In this document: positions 18,760 through 28,089 of the stretch, piece by piece
How the letters are laid out: the number at the start of each line of letters is the position of its first letter
How positions within the stretch are numbered: the stretch's first letter is position 1
From: DASSBR01 sp035708085
GTDB lineage: Bacteria; Pseudomonadota; Gammaproteobacteria; Natronospirales; DASSBR01
Direction: 5' to 3'
Assembly: GCA_035708085.1 (NCBI GenBank)
Contig: DASSTE010000046.1
Coordinates: 1-63,447 of the forward strand
Length of the DNA: 63,447 bases
Translations under genes and position numbers: made by a program
The notes under the pieces: model-generated
What the model was told of the DNA's origin: nothing
The model's database searches: none
The model's input: only the letters and a program-made list of their open reading frames with translations

Positions 18760-19712
18760 CCCTTGTATTGGCCGTATGCCATGATTCGCCGGTCGCGCAG
18801 CGCCAGCATGTCGTCGATGCTGTTGTCGTCGAGCGCATCGAGCTGTTCGAGCAGGTAGTTCTTGATCGTGCCGGCCATCGCGTCGGGATCGCGGTGGGCC
18901 CCGCCGAGCGGTTCTTCGAGTACGGCGTCGACAAGGCCGAGGTCTTTCAGCCGGTCGGAAGTAATGCCCATCGCTTCCGCGGCGTCGGAGGCCTTGTCCG
19001 CACTCTTCCACAGGATCGAGGCGCAGCCTTCGGGGCTGATCACGGAGTACGTTGCATATTGCAGCATGGCGAGGCGGTCACCGACGCCGATGGCCAACGC
19101 ACCGCCGGATCCGCCTTCGCCGATGACGGTGCAGAGGATCGGTGTTTTGAGTTCCGGCATAACGAGCAGGTTGCGGGCAATGGCTTCGCTCTGGCCACGC
19201 TCTTCGGCGCCGACACCCGGGTAGGCGCCGGGAGTATCGATGAAGGTGATGATCGGCAGGTGGAAGCGTTCAGCGAGTTGCATCAGCCTGAGTGCCTTGC
19301 GATAGCCTTCGGGTTTGGGCATCCCGAAGTTGCGGCGGACTTTTTCCTTGGTGTCCCTGCCCTTTTGCTCGCCGATGACCATGACCGGCCGGCCGTCAAG
19401 GCGCGCCGGACCGCCGACGATGGCCGGGTCGTCGGCATACATGCGGTCGCCGTGCAATTCTTCGAAGTCGGTAAAGATGCGGGCGATGTAGTCGAGCGTA
19501 TACGGGCGCTGCGGGTGGCGCGCGAGTTGCGACACCTGCCAGGGTGTCAGGCTGGTGAAGATCGATTCGGTGAGCGCGCGGCTTTTGGCCTGCAGGCGAT
19601 CGATCTCTTCGCCGATATTGATCGCAGAGTCGTCGCCGACATAGCGCAGTTCCTCGATCTTCGCTTCGAGTTCGGCGATGGGCTGTTCAAATTCGAGAAA
19701 GTTGAGGTTCAT
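18756..19712 (-). CDS. accA: Acetyl-CoA carboxylase carboxyltransferase subunit alpha
   Basis: A 318-residue subunit of the enzyme that makes malonyl-CoA for fatty acid synthesis. Seen: MNLNFLEFEQPIAELEAKI, the biotin/CoA region GGPARLDGRPVMVIGEQKGR, and FIDTPGAYPGVGAEERGQSEAI. The start at 19712 aligns with the family; an ATG three codons upstream is possible. It is downstream of dnaE and ends in a repeat before tilS. Confidence 0.97.
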   Translation of the reverse strand: MNLNFLEFEQPIAELEAKIEELRYVGDDSAINIGEEIDRLQAKSRALTESIFTSLTPWQVSQLARHPQRPYTLDYIARIFTDFEELHGDRMYADDPAIVGGPARLDGRPVMVIGEQKGRDTKEKVRRNFGMPKPEGYRKALRLMQLAERFHLPIITFIDTPGAYPGVGAEERGQSEAIARNLLVMPELKTPILCTVIGEGGSGGALAIGVGDRLAMLQYATYSVISPEGCASILWKSADKASDAAEAMGITSDRLKDLGLVDAVLEEPLGGAHRDPDAMAGTIKNYLLEQLDALDDNSIDDMLALRDRRIMAYGQYKG

Positions 19713-19784
19713 TATCTTCATGTCGCGCCCGAAAATCGGCGGTACAAACTAGCTTATCAGCAAGCTGGGAGCAAGCGTATCCAG

Positions 19785-19816
19785 CTCCCTCTCCCTCCCG
19801 GAGAGGGTTGGGTGAG
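19785..19816. repeat. REP-like palindromic element between dnaE and accA
   Basis: The sequence contains CCCTCTCCCTCCCGGAGAGG followed by GTTGGGTGAGG, an imperfect palindrome. This composition matches a widespread intergenic REP-like family seen in several proteobacterial groups. It is unrelated to the heptad repeats elsewhere in the window. Confidence 0.65.
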
Positions 19817-19836
19817 GTGTCCCGGAGCAAGAACAA

Positions 19837-22800
19837 CTAGGCGCTTTGCAACTGCGGCGGCGCCTCGGGCCGGCCGTACCTGAGTTTTACCGCGTCGTTA
19901 CCCGCCAGTTCGGCGAGGCTCGTCAGCAACGCTTCGGTCGGCTTAACCCGCCATTCGTCGTCGAGCGGCAGGTCGGCCTGGGCCGTTGGACCGCGGTAGC
20001 GGATCGCGACGCGGCAACGGCCGCCCTTGAACGGCGCAAGCGCGGCCTGCAGGCCGCCGATGAAGTCGGCGCGGGCGCACTTATCGCTTTGCCAATCGAT
20101 CACCAGCGCGCGCACGAGTTTGTCGCGCATCGCGTCGATGCCGTAGACGCCGCGCACCGTGACGCGGTAGCCGTTGATGAATTCGTCGAAGCCGAGTTTG
20201 CCTTCGCAGATCAGCAGTTGGTCCTTGACGATCAGCGCGCGGTGCTGCTGCCAGATGTCGTCGAACAAGGTGGCTTCGATGCGGCCGGTGCGGTCGTCGA
20301 GGGTCAGGCTGACGCGGTTCCCGCGGCGACGGATGTCGGCGACCAACCCGGCGACGGTGACGTCGCGCCTGGGCGAACCGTAGCGCCCGTTGCCGTTCAT
20401 CTGCTCCGGTTCGGCGGCGATCATCGCGCCGATGGTTGAGGTCACAATGTATGCGAGGTCGGTTTCGTAACGGGTGATCGGATGGCCCGTGAGGTAGAGG
20501 CCGAGGGTTTCCTTTTCGGCGGTGAGGCGGGTGAGATCGTCCCATTCGGGAACGTCCGGCGCGGCTGTCGCGGCGGCAACTTCGATCTCTGCGGGCTCGG
20601 TCAGCCCGAACATGTCGTTCTGGCCCGCCTCCAGCGCCGTCTTTTGCTGTTCTGCGCGCTGCAGGCTTTCGCCCAGCGCCTCGATCAGCGCGGCCCGGTG
20701 CATCCCAAGGCTGTCGAGCGCGCCGGCGCGAATCAGTGCTTCGAGCAAGCGGCGGTTGGCGCGCTGGGTATCGATGCGGCGGCACAGGTCGTCGAGATCG
20801 CGGAAGCGGGCTTGGGCGCGCTCGGCGATCAGCATGTCGATCGCGCCTTTGCCGACACCCTTGATTGCGCCCAGGCCGTAGCGCACCGCGCGCGGACCGG
20901 CTACGGTGAAAGTGTAGTCGGATTCGTTGACGTCGGGCGGCAGGATTTCGAGCTTCATCCTGCGCGCTTCGTCGATCAGCGTGACGACCTTGTCGGTGTG
21001 GTCCATATCCGCCGACAGCACGGCCGCCATGAAGGCTTCCGGGTAGTGTGCCTTCAGCCATGCGGTTTGATACGTCAGCACCGCATAGGCGGCCGAGTGC
21101 GACTTGTTGAAGCCGTAGCCGGCAAATTTTTCGATCAGGTCGAAAATTTCGGTCGCAAGTGCCGGTTCAATGCCATGCCGGGTCGCGCCCTCGACGAAGA
21201 TGCTGCGCTGCTTGGCCATCTCCTCGGGCTTTTTCTTGCCCATCGCGCGGCGCAAGAGGTCCGCGCCGCCGAGAGTGTAGCCGGCCAGCACCTGAGCGGC
21301 CTGCATCACCTGTTCCTGGTAGAGAATCACGCCATAGGTGGGCTTCAGCACCGGCTCGAGGCTCGGGTGCGGATAAACGACCTCGGCTTTGCCGTGCTTG
21401 CGGTTGATGAAGTCGTCCACCATGCCCGACTGCAGCGGACCGGGCCGGAACAGCGCGACCAGCGCGATCACGTCCTCGAAGGAATCCGGCTCCAGCTTGT
21501 GGATCAGCTTTTTCATGCCGCTCGATTCGAGCTGGAACACGGCTGTCGTTTCGGCGCTCTTCAGCAGGTCGAAGGTCGCCTTGTCGTCCATCGGCAGCGC
21601 CGCCATGTCAAGCGGCGGCTCGCCCTGTTCCGACCGCGCGGCATTGATCGTCGCGACCGCGCGATCGATGATCGTCAGCGTGCGCAGGCCGAGGAAGTCG
21701 AACTTGACCAGACCGACCGCCTCGACATCGTCCTTGTCGAGTTGGGTCACGGCGTTGCCGCCGCCCTGTTCGACGTAGAGCGGCGTATATTCGGTCAGCG
21801 GCGCCGGCGCGATGACCACGCCGCCGGCGTGCTTGCCGGCATTGCGCGTCAGGCCCTCCAGCTTGCGCGCCAGATCGATCAACGAACGGATTTCGTCGTC
21901 GTCGCGGTAGGCGGCGGCAAATTCCTCGTCCTGCTCCAGCGCCTTGTCGAGCGTCATGCCGAGCTCGAACGGAATCATCTTGGCGATGCGGTCGACATAG
22001 CCGTAGGGATGGCCGAGCACGCGGCCGACATCGCGTACCACCGCGCGCGCCGCCATGGTGCCGTAGGTGATGATCTGCGAGACGTGGTCGCGGCCGTAGC
22101 GTTCGGCGACGTAGTCAATAACCCGATCACGCCCTTCCATACAGAAATCGACGTCGAAGTCGGGCATCGACACGCGTTCCGGGTTCAGGAAGCGTTCGAA
22201 CAGCAGGTCGAAGGCCAGCGGGTCGAGGTCCGTGATACCCAGCGCCCAGGCGACGACCGAACCGGCGCCGGAACCGCGGCCGGGGCCGACCGGCACACCA
22301 TGTCCGCGCGACCAGCGGATGAAGTCGGCGACGATCAGGAAATAGCCGGGAAAGCCCATGTCGACGATGACCTTGAGCTCGCGCTCCAGGCGCTCGCGGT
22401 AAGGCTTGTCGCGCGCTTCGGCATCTTCCCCCTCGGCGAGCGGCAACCGAGCCAGGCGTGCCTCGAGCCCCGCCCCCGCCTCGCGTCTGAGATGCGTCTC
22501 GACATCGCTGCCGTCCGGTACCGGAAACGCCGGCAGGAAGTTTTCCCCCAGCCGCAGTTCCAGGTTGCAGCGGCGCGCGATCTCGACGCTGTTTTCCAGC
22601 GCTTCAGGCAGATCGTCGAACAGCGCCGCCATTTCGTCGGCCGTGCGCAGGTACTGCTGGTCGCTGTAGCGTCGCGCGCGCCGTGGGTCGTCGAGCGTGC
22701 GGCCGTCGTGAATGCAGACGCGTGCCTCGTGCGCCTCGAAGTCGTCCCGGCTCAGAAAGCGCACGTCGTTGGTAGCCACCACCGGCAGGCTCTTTTTGCC

Positions 22801-23358
22801 TGCCAGCGCCACCGCGGCGGCGACGTGGGCCTCTTCGCCATCGCGGCCGGTGCGCGTCAGCTCGAGGTAATACGCGTCGGGGAACAGGCTGGCCCATCGC
22901 TCAGCAGCCGCGACGGCGAGATCCTCGCGCCCCGCCAGCAGTGCGCGACCGACTTCACCCTCGCGTGCGCCGGACAATGCGATCAGCCCGCCGGTGCGGC
23001 CATCGAGCCAGTCGCGCTCGATCATCGGCAGGCCGTGATGCTGGCCCTCGCGAAAACTGCGCGTAATCAACTCGGACAACTGCAAATAGCCGACACGGTT
23101 GCGGCAGTACAGTGTCAGCCGGTGCGGCGGGTCCTGTGCCTCTTCCGCCCGCACCCATAAGTCGGCGCCGATGACCGGCTTGATGCCGCGCTTTTGCGCC
23201 TGCCGGTAAAACTTCACCAGCGCGAACAGGTTGGATTGGTCGGCGAGACCCACCGCCGGCATCCCGCTGGCGGCGACCGCGTCCATCAGCGACGGAATGC
23301 GGATGACGCTGTCGGACAATGAGAATTCCGTGTGAATTCGCAGGTGGACGAAGTTCAT
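19837..23358 (-). CDS. dnaE: DNA polymerase III subunit alpha
   Basis: A 1173-residue replicative polymerase. PHP domain at the N-terminus (MNFVHLRIHTEFSLSDSV), the catalytic motif PDFDVDFCMEGRD, LVKFDFLGLRTLTIID, and a C-terminal OB fold with a tau-binding tail. The frame is open about 100 codons upstream into rnhB, but family alignment places the ATG at 23358. That ATG overlaps the rnhB stop (ATGA), so they are coupled. Confidence 0.98.
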   Translation of the reverse strand: MNFVHLRIHTEFSLSDSVIRIPSLMDAVAASGMPAVGLADQSNLFALVKFYRQAQKRGIKPVIGADLWVRAEEAQDPPHRLTLYCRNRVGYLQLSELITRSFREGQHHGLPMIERDWLDGRTGGLIALSGAREGEVGRALLAGREDLAVAAAERWASLFPDAYYLELTRTGRDGEEAHVAAAVALAGKKSLPVVATNDVRFLSRDDFEAHEARVCIHDGRTLDDPRRARRYSDQQYLRTADEMAALFDDLPEALENSVEIARRCNLELRLGENFLPAFPVPDGSDVETHLRREAGAGLEARLARLPLAEGEDAEARDKPYRERLERELKVIVDMGFPGYFLIVADFIRWSRGHGVPVGPGRGSGAGSVVAWALGITDLDPLAFDLLFERFLNPERVSMPDFDVDFCMEGRDRVIDYVAERYGRDHVSQIITYGTMAARAVVRDVGRVLGHPYGYVDRIAKMIPFELGMTLDKALEQDEEFAAAYRDDDEIRSLIDLARKLEGLTRNAGKHAGGVVIAPAPLTEYTPLYVEQGGGNAVTQLDKDDVEAVGLVKFDFLGLRTLTIIDRAVATINAARSEQGEPPLDMAALPMDDKATFDLLKSAETTAVFQLESSGMKKLIHKLEPDSFEDVIALVALFRPGPLQSGMVDDFINRKHGKAEVVYPHPSLEPVLKPTYGVILYQEQVMQAAQVLAGYTLGGADLLRRAMGKKKPEEMAKQRSIFVEGATRHGIEPALATEIFDLIEKFAGYGFNKSHSAAYAVLTYQTAWLKAHYPEAFMAAVLSADMDHTDKVVTLIDEARRMKLEILPPDVNESDYTFTVAGPRAVRYGLGAIKGVGKGAIDMLIAERAQARFRDLDDLCRRIDTQRANRRLLEALIRAGALDSLGMHRAALIEALGESLQRAEQQKTALEAGQNDMFGLTEPAEIEVAAATAAPDVPEWDDLTRLTAEKETLGLYLTGHPITRYETDLAYIVTSTIGAMIAAEPEQMNGNGRYGSPRRDVTVAGLVADIRRRGNRVSLTLDDRTGRIEATLFDDIWQQHRALIVKDQLLICEGKLGFDEFINGYRVTVRGVYGIDAMRDKLVRALVIDWQSDKCARADFIGGLQAALAPFKGGRCRVAIRYRGPTAQADLPLDDEWRVKPTEALLTSLAELAGNDAVKLRYGRPEAPPQLQSA

Positions 23359-23999
23359 GAGGCGAATTCGGGTTCGAACAGATCCGGCTCGACTGTCGTT
23401 TCGTCCAGCGCCAGATCGAGGCAGCGCCGGACCGGCGCGAAGCTGCGGCGATGAATCGGGCAGGCGCCGAGCGAATCCAGCGCGGCGAAATGCTGGCGCG
23501 TCGAATAGCCCTTGTGGGAGGCAAAGCCGTAACCCGGCCACTGGCCGTCCATCTCGACCATCAGCGCATCGCGATGCACCTTGGCGACAATCGATGCCGC
23601 GCTGATCGATACGACGAGGTCGTCGCCGCCGACGATCGCCTGCGACGGCATCGGCACCTTCGGACAATGCAGGCCATCGACCAGTATCCGCCGCGGCGCA
23701 ACCGGCAGGCCGCTGACCGCCCGGGCCATCGCCAGCAGCGAGGCCTGAAAGATATTGATGCGGTCGATTTCATCGACTTCGGCAACACCCACCGCCCAGC
23801 CGAGTGCGCGCGCCTTGATGCGTGCCGCAAGCCGTTCGCGCTCTTCCGGGGGGACGCGCTTCGAATCGCGCAGACAGTTGATGCGGATTGCCCCCGGATC
23901 GAGGATCACTGCGGCCGCCACGACCGGCCCCGCCAGCGGTCCGCGGCCGACTTCGTCGACGCCGGCGGTAAAACCATCGATCTCGGAGTAGCGTTTCAT
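23355..23999 (-). CDS. rnhB: Ribonuclease HII
   Basis: A 214-residue enzyme that removes ribonucleotides from DNA. Active-site acidic residues D15 and E16 lie in AGVDEVGRGPLAGPV; further conserved acids are in ILVDGLH and KVHRDALM; SISAASIVAKVHRD is a family motif. It lies between lpxB and dnaE as in E. coli. Its ATG is eight bases from a heptad repeat, so no strong SD is visible. Confidence 0.96.
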   Translation of the reverse strand: MKRYSEIDGFTAGVDEVGRGPLAGPVVAAAVILDPGAIRINCLRDSKRVPPEERERLAARIKARALGWAVGVAEVDEIDRINIFQASLLAMARAVSGLPVAPRRILVDGLHCPKVPMPSQAIVGGDDLVVSISAASIVAKVHRDALMVEMDGQWPGYGFASHKGYSTRQHFAALDSLGACPIHRRSFAPVRRCLDLALDETTVEPDLFEPEFAS

Positions 24000-24007
24000 G
24001 CGCGATA

Positions 24008-24096
24008 GGTTAAGGGTAAAAGGTTAACGGTGAAAGATTGGAAAGAAGAGTGCATTTCATTCTTCCCTTCTGCCGTTAACCCTTAACCCTTGACCC
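24008..24096. repeat. GGTTAAG-type heptad inverted repeat between lpxB and rnhB
   Basis: Plus-strand arms GGTTAAGGGTAAAAGGTTAA (from 24008, continuing to 24030) and the complementary CCGTTAACCCTTAACCC (from 24073, to 24096) flank a loop of about 40 bases. Units repeat every 7 bases. The right arm encodes the last residues of LpxB; the lpxB stop lies in the loop. The left arm ends eight bases before the rnhB ATG. Confidence 0.9.
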
Positions 24097-25229
24097 GAGA
24101 TCTCCAACACCGCCTCCGCCGCCCGGCTGCTGGCGTCGCAGGCGAGGGTTGCTGCAATGGGTGCAAATGCGTCCAGCTGGTGCGCGCGCGCAGCCGGATC
24201 GTCAAGCAATGCCGCCATGGCCGGCGCCAGCAGATCCGCCCGCGCACGCTCCTGCAGGAATTCCGGCACGATCTCCTGCCCCGCCAGCAGGTTCGGTAAC
24301 GACACGTGTTCGATCTTGAGCAGCCCCAGGCCCTGCACGATTGCCCGAGTCACGGGCGCCAATCGGTAAGCTACCGCCATCGGCCGGGCCAGCAGCATCG
24401 CTTCGAGCGCTGCCGTGCCGGAGGCCAGCAGGACCGCATCGGCCGCTGCCATAACTTCGCGCGAGCGGCCGTCGATCAGACGCAGGTCCAATTTATAGGC
24501 GCGACCGTTTTGGAGAGAATCGAAATGGGCTGCCAGTGTCGGCGACGCCATCGGTGCGGCTACGACCAGTCCGGGAAAACGGGCGCTCAACCGCTCCGCG
24601 GTTGCCAGGAATACCGGTGCGAGCCGATCCAGTTCGTTGCGCCGGCTGCCGGGCAGCAGCGCGAGGATTTTGCTGTCAGGCGGCAATTCCAACCGTTGTC
24701 GAGCTTCAGCGCGGCCAGGCACGGCGGCAATTTCATCGGCTAAGGGATGACCGACGAAAACAGCGTCGATGCCGCGTGCGTCGTACAGGTCCTTTTCGAA
24801 CGGCAGCAGTGCGAGCACCCGGTCGACCGCCTTTGCGATCGTCTTGATCCGTCCGGCCCGCCACGCCCAGATCGACGGACTGACGTACTGGATCGTGCGC
24901 AGGCCGCGCGTCTTGAGGCGGGCCTCGAGGCCGAGGTTGAAGTCGGGGGAGTCGATGCCGACGAAGACGTCGGGCTTGAGAGCGGTGAATTCGCGCACCA
25001 GGCGGCGGCGGAACGCCAGCAGGCCCGGCAGGTGTTCGATGACCTCGGCGATACCGGTGACCGCAAGCTGCTCGCTGTCCGCCAGCACTTCGCATCCGGC
25101 GGCGGCCATCGCCGGCCCGGCGACGCCCACGAACCGCGCATCGGACCGACGGGCGCGGATCGCCTTGATCAGGCCGGCGCCCAGCAGATCGCCGGAGCTT
25201 TCCCCGGCGACAAGGCCGATGGTGATCAT
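24057..25229 (-). CDS. lpxB: Lipid A disaccharide synthase
   Basis: A 390-residue GT19 glycosyltransferase that joins UDP-2,3-diacylglucosamine and lipid X. The N-terminus MITIGLVAGESSGDLLGAGL and GIDSPDFNL are characteristic, as is LLPGSRRNE in the UDP-binding domain. The last dozen residues (QGLRVNGRREE) are encoded by the heptad repeat, so the natural C-terminus looks extended by the insertion. It follows lpxA by three bases. Confidence 0.97.
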   Translation of the reverse strand: MITIGLVAGESSGDLLGAGLIKAIRARRSDARFVGVAGPAMAAAGCEVLADSEQLAVTGIAEVIEHLPGLLAFRRRLVREFTALKPDVFVGIDSPDFNLGLEARLKTRGLRTIQYVSPSIWAWRAGRIKTIAKAVDRVLALLPFEKDLYDARGIDAVFVGHPLADEIAAVPGRAEARQRLELPPDSKILALLPGSRRNELDRLAPVFLATAERLSARFPGLVVAAPMASPTLAAHFDSLQNGRAYKLDLRLIDGRSREVMAAADAVLLASGTAALEAMLLARPMAVAYRLAPVTRAIVQGLGLLKIEHVSLPNLLAGQEIVPEFLQERARADLLAPAMAALLDDPAARAHQLDAFAPIAATLACDASSRAAEAVLEISGQGLRVNGRREE

Positions 25230-25232
25230 TAC

Positions 25233-26018
25233 CTAGCGAATAATCCCGCGTTCGCTGTTTTCCAGAAATTCGGACAGCACGACGATTTCGGGCTGCGTCG
25301 CCGCCAGCTCGGCGATCTGTTCGCGTGCCTCTTCCAGCCGCAGGCCGTTGCGGTACAGCAGCTTGTAGGCGCGCTTGATATTGGCGATCTGCTCGGCAGC
25401 AAATCCACGCCGGCGCAGGCCCTCGCTGTTGATGCCGAACGGTTGCGCCGGCATGCCGGACGCAGTCACGTACGGCGGCACGTCGCGCGTAAGCCCCGTG
25501 TCCATGCCGCAGAAACTGTAGCGGCCGATGCGGCAAAACTGGTGCACCTTGGTAAAGCCGCCGAGATTGGCGAACGAGTCGATATGCACGTGCCCTGCCA
25601 GCGTGACGGCATTGGCGAGGATGTTGTCGTCGCCGATCACGCAGTCATGGGCGATATGCACGTACGCCATGATCCAGTTGTCGTTGCCGATCGTGGTCGC
25701 ACCCCGATCCTGGGTCGTGCCGCGGTTGATGGTCACGTATTCGCGAATCGTGTTGCGATCGCCGATCTCGAGTCGCGTCGGTTCGCCGTCGTATTTCTTG
25801 TCCTGCGGATCCTCGCCGATCGACGCAAACTGATAGATCCGGTTTTCGCGGCCGATCCGCGTCGGGCCGCGAATCACGACGTGCGGCCCGATCCAGGTGC
25901 CCGGCCCGATCTCGACGTCCGCACCGATGACCGCGAACGGCCCGATTCTGACATCCTCCCCCAGTTGCGCGCCCGGATCGACGATGGCGCGCTCATCAAT
26001 CTCCCTGCAGTCAATCAA
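25233..26018 (-). CDS. lpxA: UDP-N-acetylglucosamine O-acyltransferase LpxA
   Basis: A 261-residue left-handed beta-helix enzyme, first step of lipid A synthesis. Hexapeptide repeats run through the N-terminal two thirds; the catalytic His is in YVHIAHDCVIG, and GGFTKVHQF and SGMPAQPFGIN are family motifs. A TTG at 26018 overlapping the fabZ TGA gives the usual length; a GTG eight codons upstream, inside fabZ, is the alternative. AAGGA lies at good spacing from the TTG. Confidence 0.95.
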   Translation of the reverse strand: MIDCREIDERAIVDPGAQLGEDVRIGPFAVIGADVEIGPGTWIGPHVVIRGPTRIGRENRIYQFASIGEDPQDKKYDGEPTRLEIGDRNTIREYVTINRGTTQDRGATTIGNDNWIMAYVHIAHDCVIGDDNILANAVTLAGHVHIDSFANLGGFTKVHQFCRIGRYSFCGMDTGLTRDVPPYVTASGMPAQPFGINSEGLRRRGFAAEQIANIKRAYKLLYRNGLRLEEAREQIAELAATQPEIVVLSEFLENSERGIIR

Positions 26019-26485
26019 GGCGACAAATCCTTCGACGCGCACATGAACTGCGCTTCGGCAGCCAGGTTGCCGTCGACTTCGGCGCGGCCCTTGAAGCGCC
26101 AGACGCTGCGCACCGCACGCGTCAACTGCACCTTGAGCACCAGTTGATCGCCCGGCTCGACCGGCCGCTTGAAGCGCGCGCCGTCGATGCCGACCAGGTA
26201 GTACAGGATGTTGTCCGGTGGCGGATGGCCGAGCGTCTCAAACGCCAGCAGTCCAGTCGCCTGCGCCATCGCCTCAAGTATCATCACGCCCGGCATGACC
26301 GGCCGGTGGGGAAAATGGCCGGGGAAAAACGGCTCGTTGATAGTCACGTTCTTGATAGCCGTCAACGACTCGCCCGGCGTACAATCCAGCACGCGGTCCA
26401 CCAGCAGAAACGGGTAGCGATGCGGCAACTGCTGCAAAATGCCATGAATGTCCATGACGGGTCGATCGGCCGGTTTGTCGCTCAT
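26015..26485 (-). CDS. fabZ: 3-hydroxyacyl-[ACP] dehydratase FabZ
   Basis: A 156-residue hot-dog-fold dehydratase of fatty acid elongation. The active-site His is in PFFPGHFPHRPVMPGV and the Glu in MILEAMAQATG. The ATG overlaps the lpxD stop (TGATG), and the stop overlaps the lpxA TTG, so lpxD-fabZ-lpxA are tightly coupled. The upstream open frame into lpxD is not used. Confidence 0.97.
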   Translation of the reverse strand: MSDKPADRPVMDIHGILQQLPHRYPFLLVDRVLDCTPGESLTAIKNVTINEPFFPGHFPHRPVMPGVMILEAMAQATGLLAFETLGHPPPDNILYYLVGIDGARFKRPVEPGDQLVLKVQLTRAVRSVWRFKGRAEVDGNLAAEAQFMCASKDLSP

Positions 26486-27525
26486 CAATCTTGATCCTTT
26501 GACTTTTTTTCGAGGGAGAGCACCCGCCGCGCGAGGTCGTCGAGCTGGCGGATGCGCACGCTGTTCTTGCGCCATTGCTGGGCGGTGTCCATCGGCATGC
26601 TGCCGGAAAACACGCCGGGCTCGGTAATTGAGCGGCTGACGACGGTCGCGCCGGTAACGACCGTGTTGTCCGCGATTTCGATGTGGCCGACCACGCCGAC
26701 GCGGCCGCCGAGAATGCAGTGTCGCCCGATCACGGCGCTGCCGGAAATACCGCAACAGCCGGCGATCGCGCTATGCGCGCCGATTCGGACATTGTGGCCG
26801 ATCTGCACCAGATTATCGAGCTTGACGCCGTCCTCGATGATCGTGTCTTCGATCGCGCCGCGGTCGATCGTCGTGTTGGCGCCGATTTCGACGTCCGCGC
26901 CGACCACGACGCTACCGACCTGCGGCACTTTCAACCACTGGCCGCCATCGTCCGCGATACCGAAGCCGTCGGCGCCGATAACCGCACCGGGATGGATGAT
27001 CGTGCGCGCGCCGATGCGGACCCGCTCGCAAATCGTCACGTTCGCCACGAGGCGCGCGTCAACGTCGAGGTTCGCGCCCGTCTTGATGACGCAATTCGGT
27101 CCGACGAACGCACCTGCGGCGATACGCGCGCCGGCCTCTATGACCGCACCCGCCGCGATCTGCGCCGCGGCGTCCACCTGCGCGCCCTCCGCCACCACGG
27201 CCGCCGGATGCACACCCGGCTCGATCGGTGCCGCCGGTGCCAGCAACTGCGCCGCCCTGGCGTAGGCGACGTACGGATCGGCCGTGACCAGCGCGGCCAC
27301 CGGGCAGGCGTCTGCGTCGCCGGCGGCCAGTATTACGGCGGCGGCACGCGTGCCGGCCAGGAACTTGCGATAGCGGGAGTTGGCGAGAAAACTGATCGCG
27401 CCGGGACCTGCATTCTGCAAGGTCGCAACGGCGCTGACCGGCGTGTCGGGGTCGCCCCGCACCTCCCCGCCACAGATCGTCGCAATTTCCCCCAGCGTAT
27501 GAACGTATCTATTGCTAGTTGTCAT
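26485..27525 (-). CDS. lpxD: UDP-3-O-acylglucosamine N-acyltransferase LpxD
   Basis: A 346-residue acyltransferase, third step of lipid A synthesis. N-terminal uridine-binding domain (ISFLANSRYRKFL), a long hexapeptide beta-helix, the catalytic His in NLVQIGHNVRIG, and a short C-terminal helical extension are seen. The ATG overlaps the skp stop. Confidence 0.97.
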   Translation of the reverse strand: MTTSNRYVHTLGEIATICGGEVRGDPDTPVSAVATLQNAGPGAISFLANSRYRKFLAGTRAAAVILAAGDADACPVAALVTADPYVAYARAAQLLAPAAPIEPGVHPAAVVAEGAQVDAAAQIAAGAVIEAGARIAAGAFVGPNCVIKTGANLDVDARLVANVTICERVRIGARTIIHPGAVIGADGFGIADDGGQWLKVPQVGSVVVGADVEIGANTTIDRGAIEDTIIEDGVKLDNLVQIGHNVRIGAHSAIAGCCGISGSAVIGRHCILGGRVGVVGHIEIADNTVVTGATVVSRSITEPGVFSGSMPMDTAQQWRKNSVRIRQLDDLARRVLSLEKKSKDQD

Positions 27526-28079
27526 TTATCGGATTTTTTGGTCTTGCTGTTGCCCGTTTTCTTGTTGGCCTCGGCAAAGTCGCGCCCCAGCCGCTTGATG
27601 ATCTCGTCGGTAATGTTGATGCGCTTGCTGGCATAGAACACGCCGTCGCCGATCACCAGGTCGAAGTGGTTTTCGTCGGCGTAACTGTTGACCTCCTGGA
27701 GCACCAGCCGCTGCAGCTTGCTCAGTTCCTGGTTCCGGCGCAAGTTGAGGTCGTCGAGAAAGTCGTTGCGACGCTGCTGGATCTCGTGTTGCAGTGTCGA
27801 CGCCTTGACGTTGGCCGCCTCACGCTCCGAGTCGCTCATCGTCGCGCCTTTCTTGGTCAGCTTCTGTTCGACTGCCTGCAAGTCCTGCTGCATCGCCAGC
27901 AGTTCGCGCTGCTGCGGCGCGAATTCCTTCTTGAGCTGAGCCTTGACCTGTTTGACCTGCGGCGCGTCCTGCAAAATCTTCTGCAGGTCGACAACGCCGA
28001 CCTTGAGATCGGCGGCACTTGCCGCCGCACCGTACAAACCGACACTCAGCAACACGATCAGACAAACAAGGGGCTTCAT
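27522..28079 (-). CDS. skp: Periplasmic chaperone Skp/OmpH
   Basis: A 185-residue trimeric chaperone for unfolded outer-membrane proteins. Signal peptide MKPLVCLIVLLSVGLYGAAA is followed by VGVVDLQKILQDAPQVKQ and a long charged coiled-coil tentacle region. The start at 28079 is set by the signal peptide; the upstream open frame overlaps bamA. It is placed between bamA and lpxD as usual. A Lys/Ser-rich C-terminus extends slightly beyond E. coli Skp. Confidence 0.95.
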   Translation of the reverse strand: MKPLVCLIVLLSVGLYGAAASAADLKVGVVDLQKILQDAPQVKQVKAQLKKEFAPQQRELLAMQQDLQAVEQKLTKKGATMSDSEREAANVKASTLQHEIQQRRNDFLDDLNLRRNQELSKLQRLVLQEVNSYADENHFDLVIGDGVFYASKRINITDEIIKRLGRDFAEANKKTGNSKTKKSDK

Positions 28080-28089
28080 CCGAAATGCC

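Noticed and set aside
20482..23160. 892-codon plus-strand ORF opposite dnaE
   Set aside because: His/Arg/Ala-rich shadow without motifs; dnaE on the other strand has all polymerase motifs.
23359..23667. N-terminal extension of dnaE into rnhB
   Set aside because: Residues before MNFVHL do not resemble the PHP domain and overlap rnhB; the ATG at 23358 fits the family.
24008..24096. CRISPR array
   Set aside because: Units are 7 bases, opposed, without spacers of constant length or cas genes.
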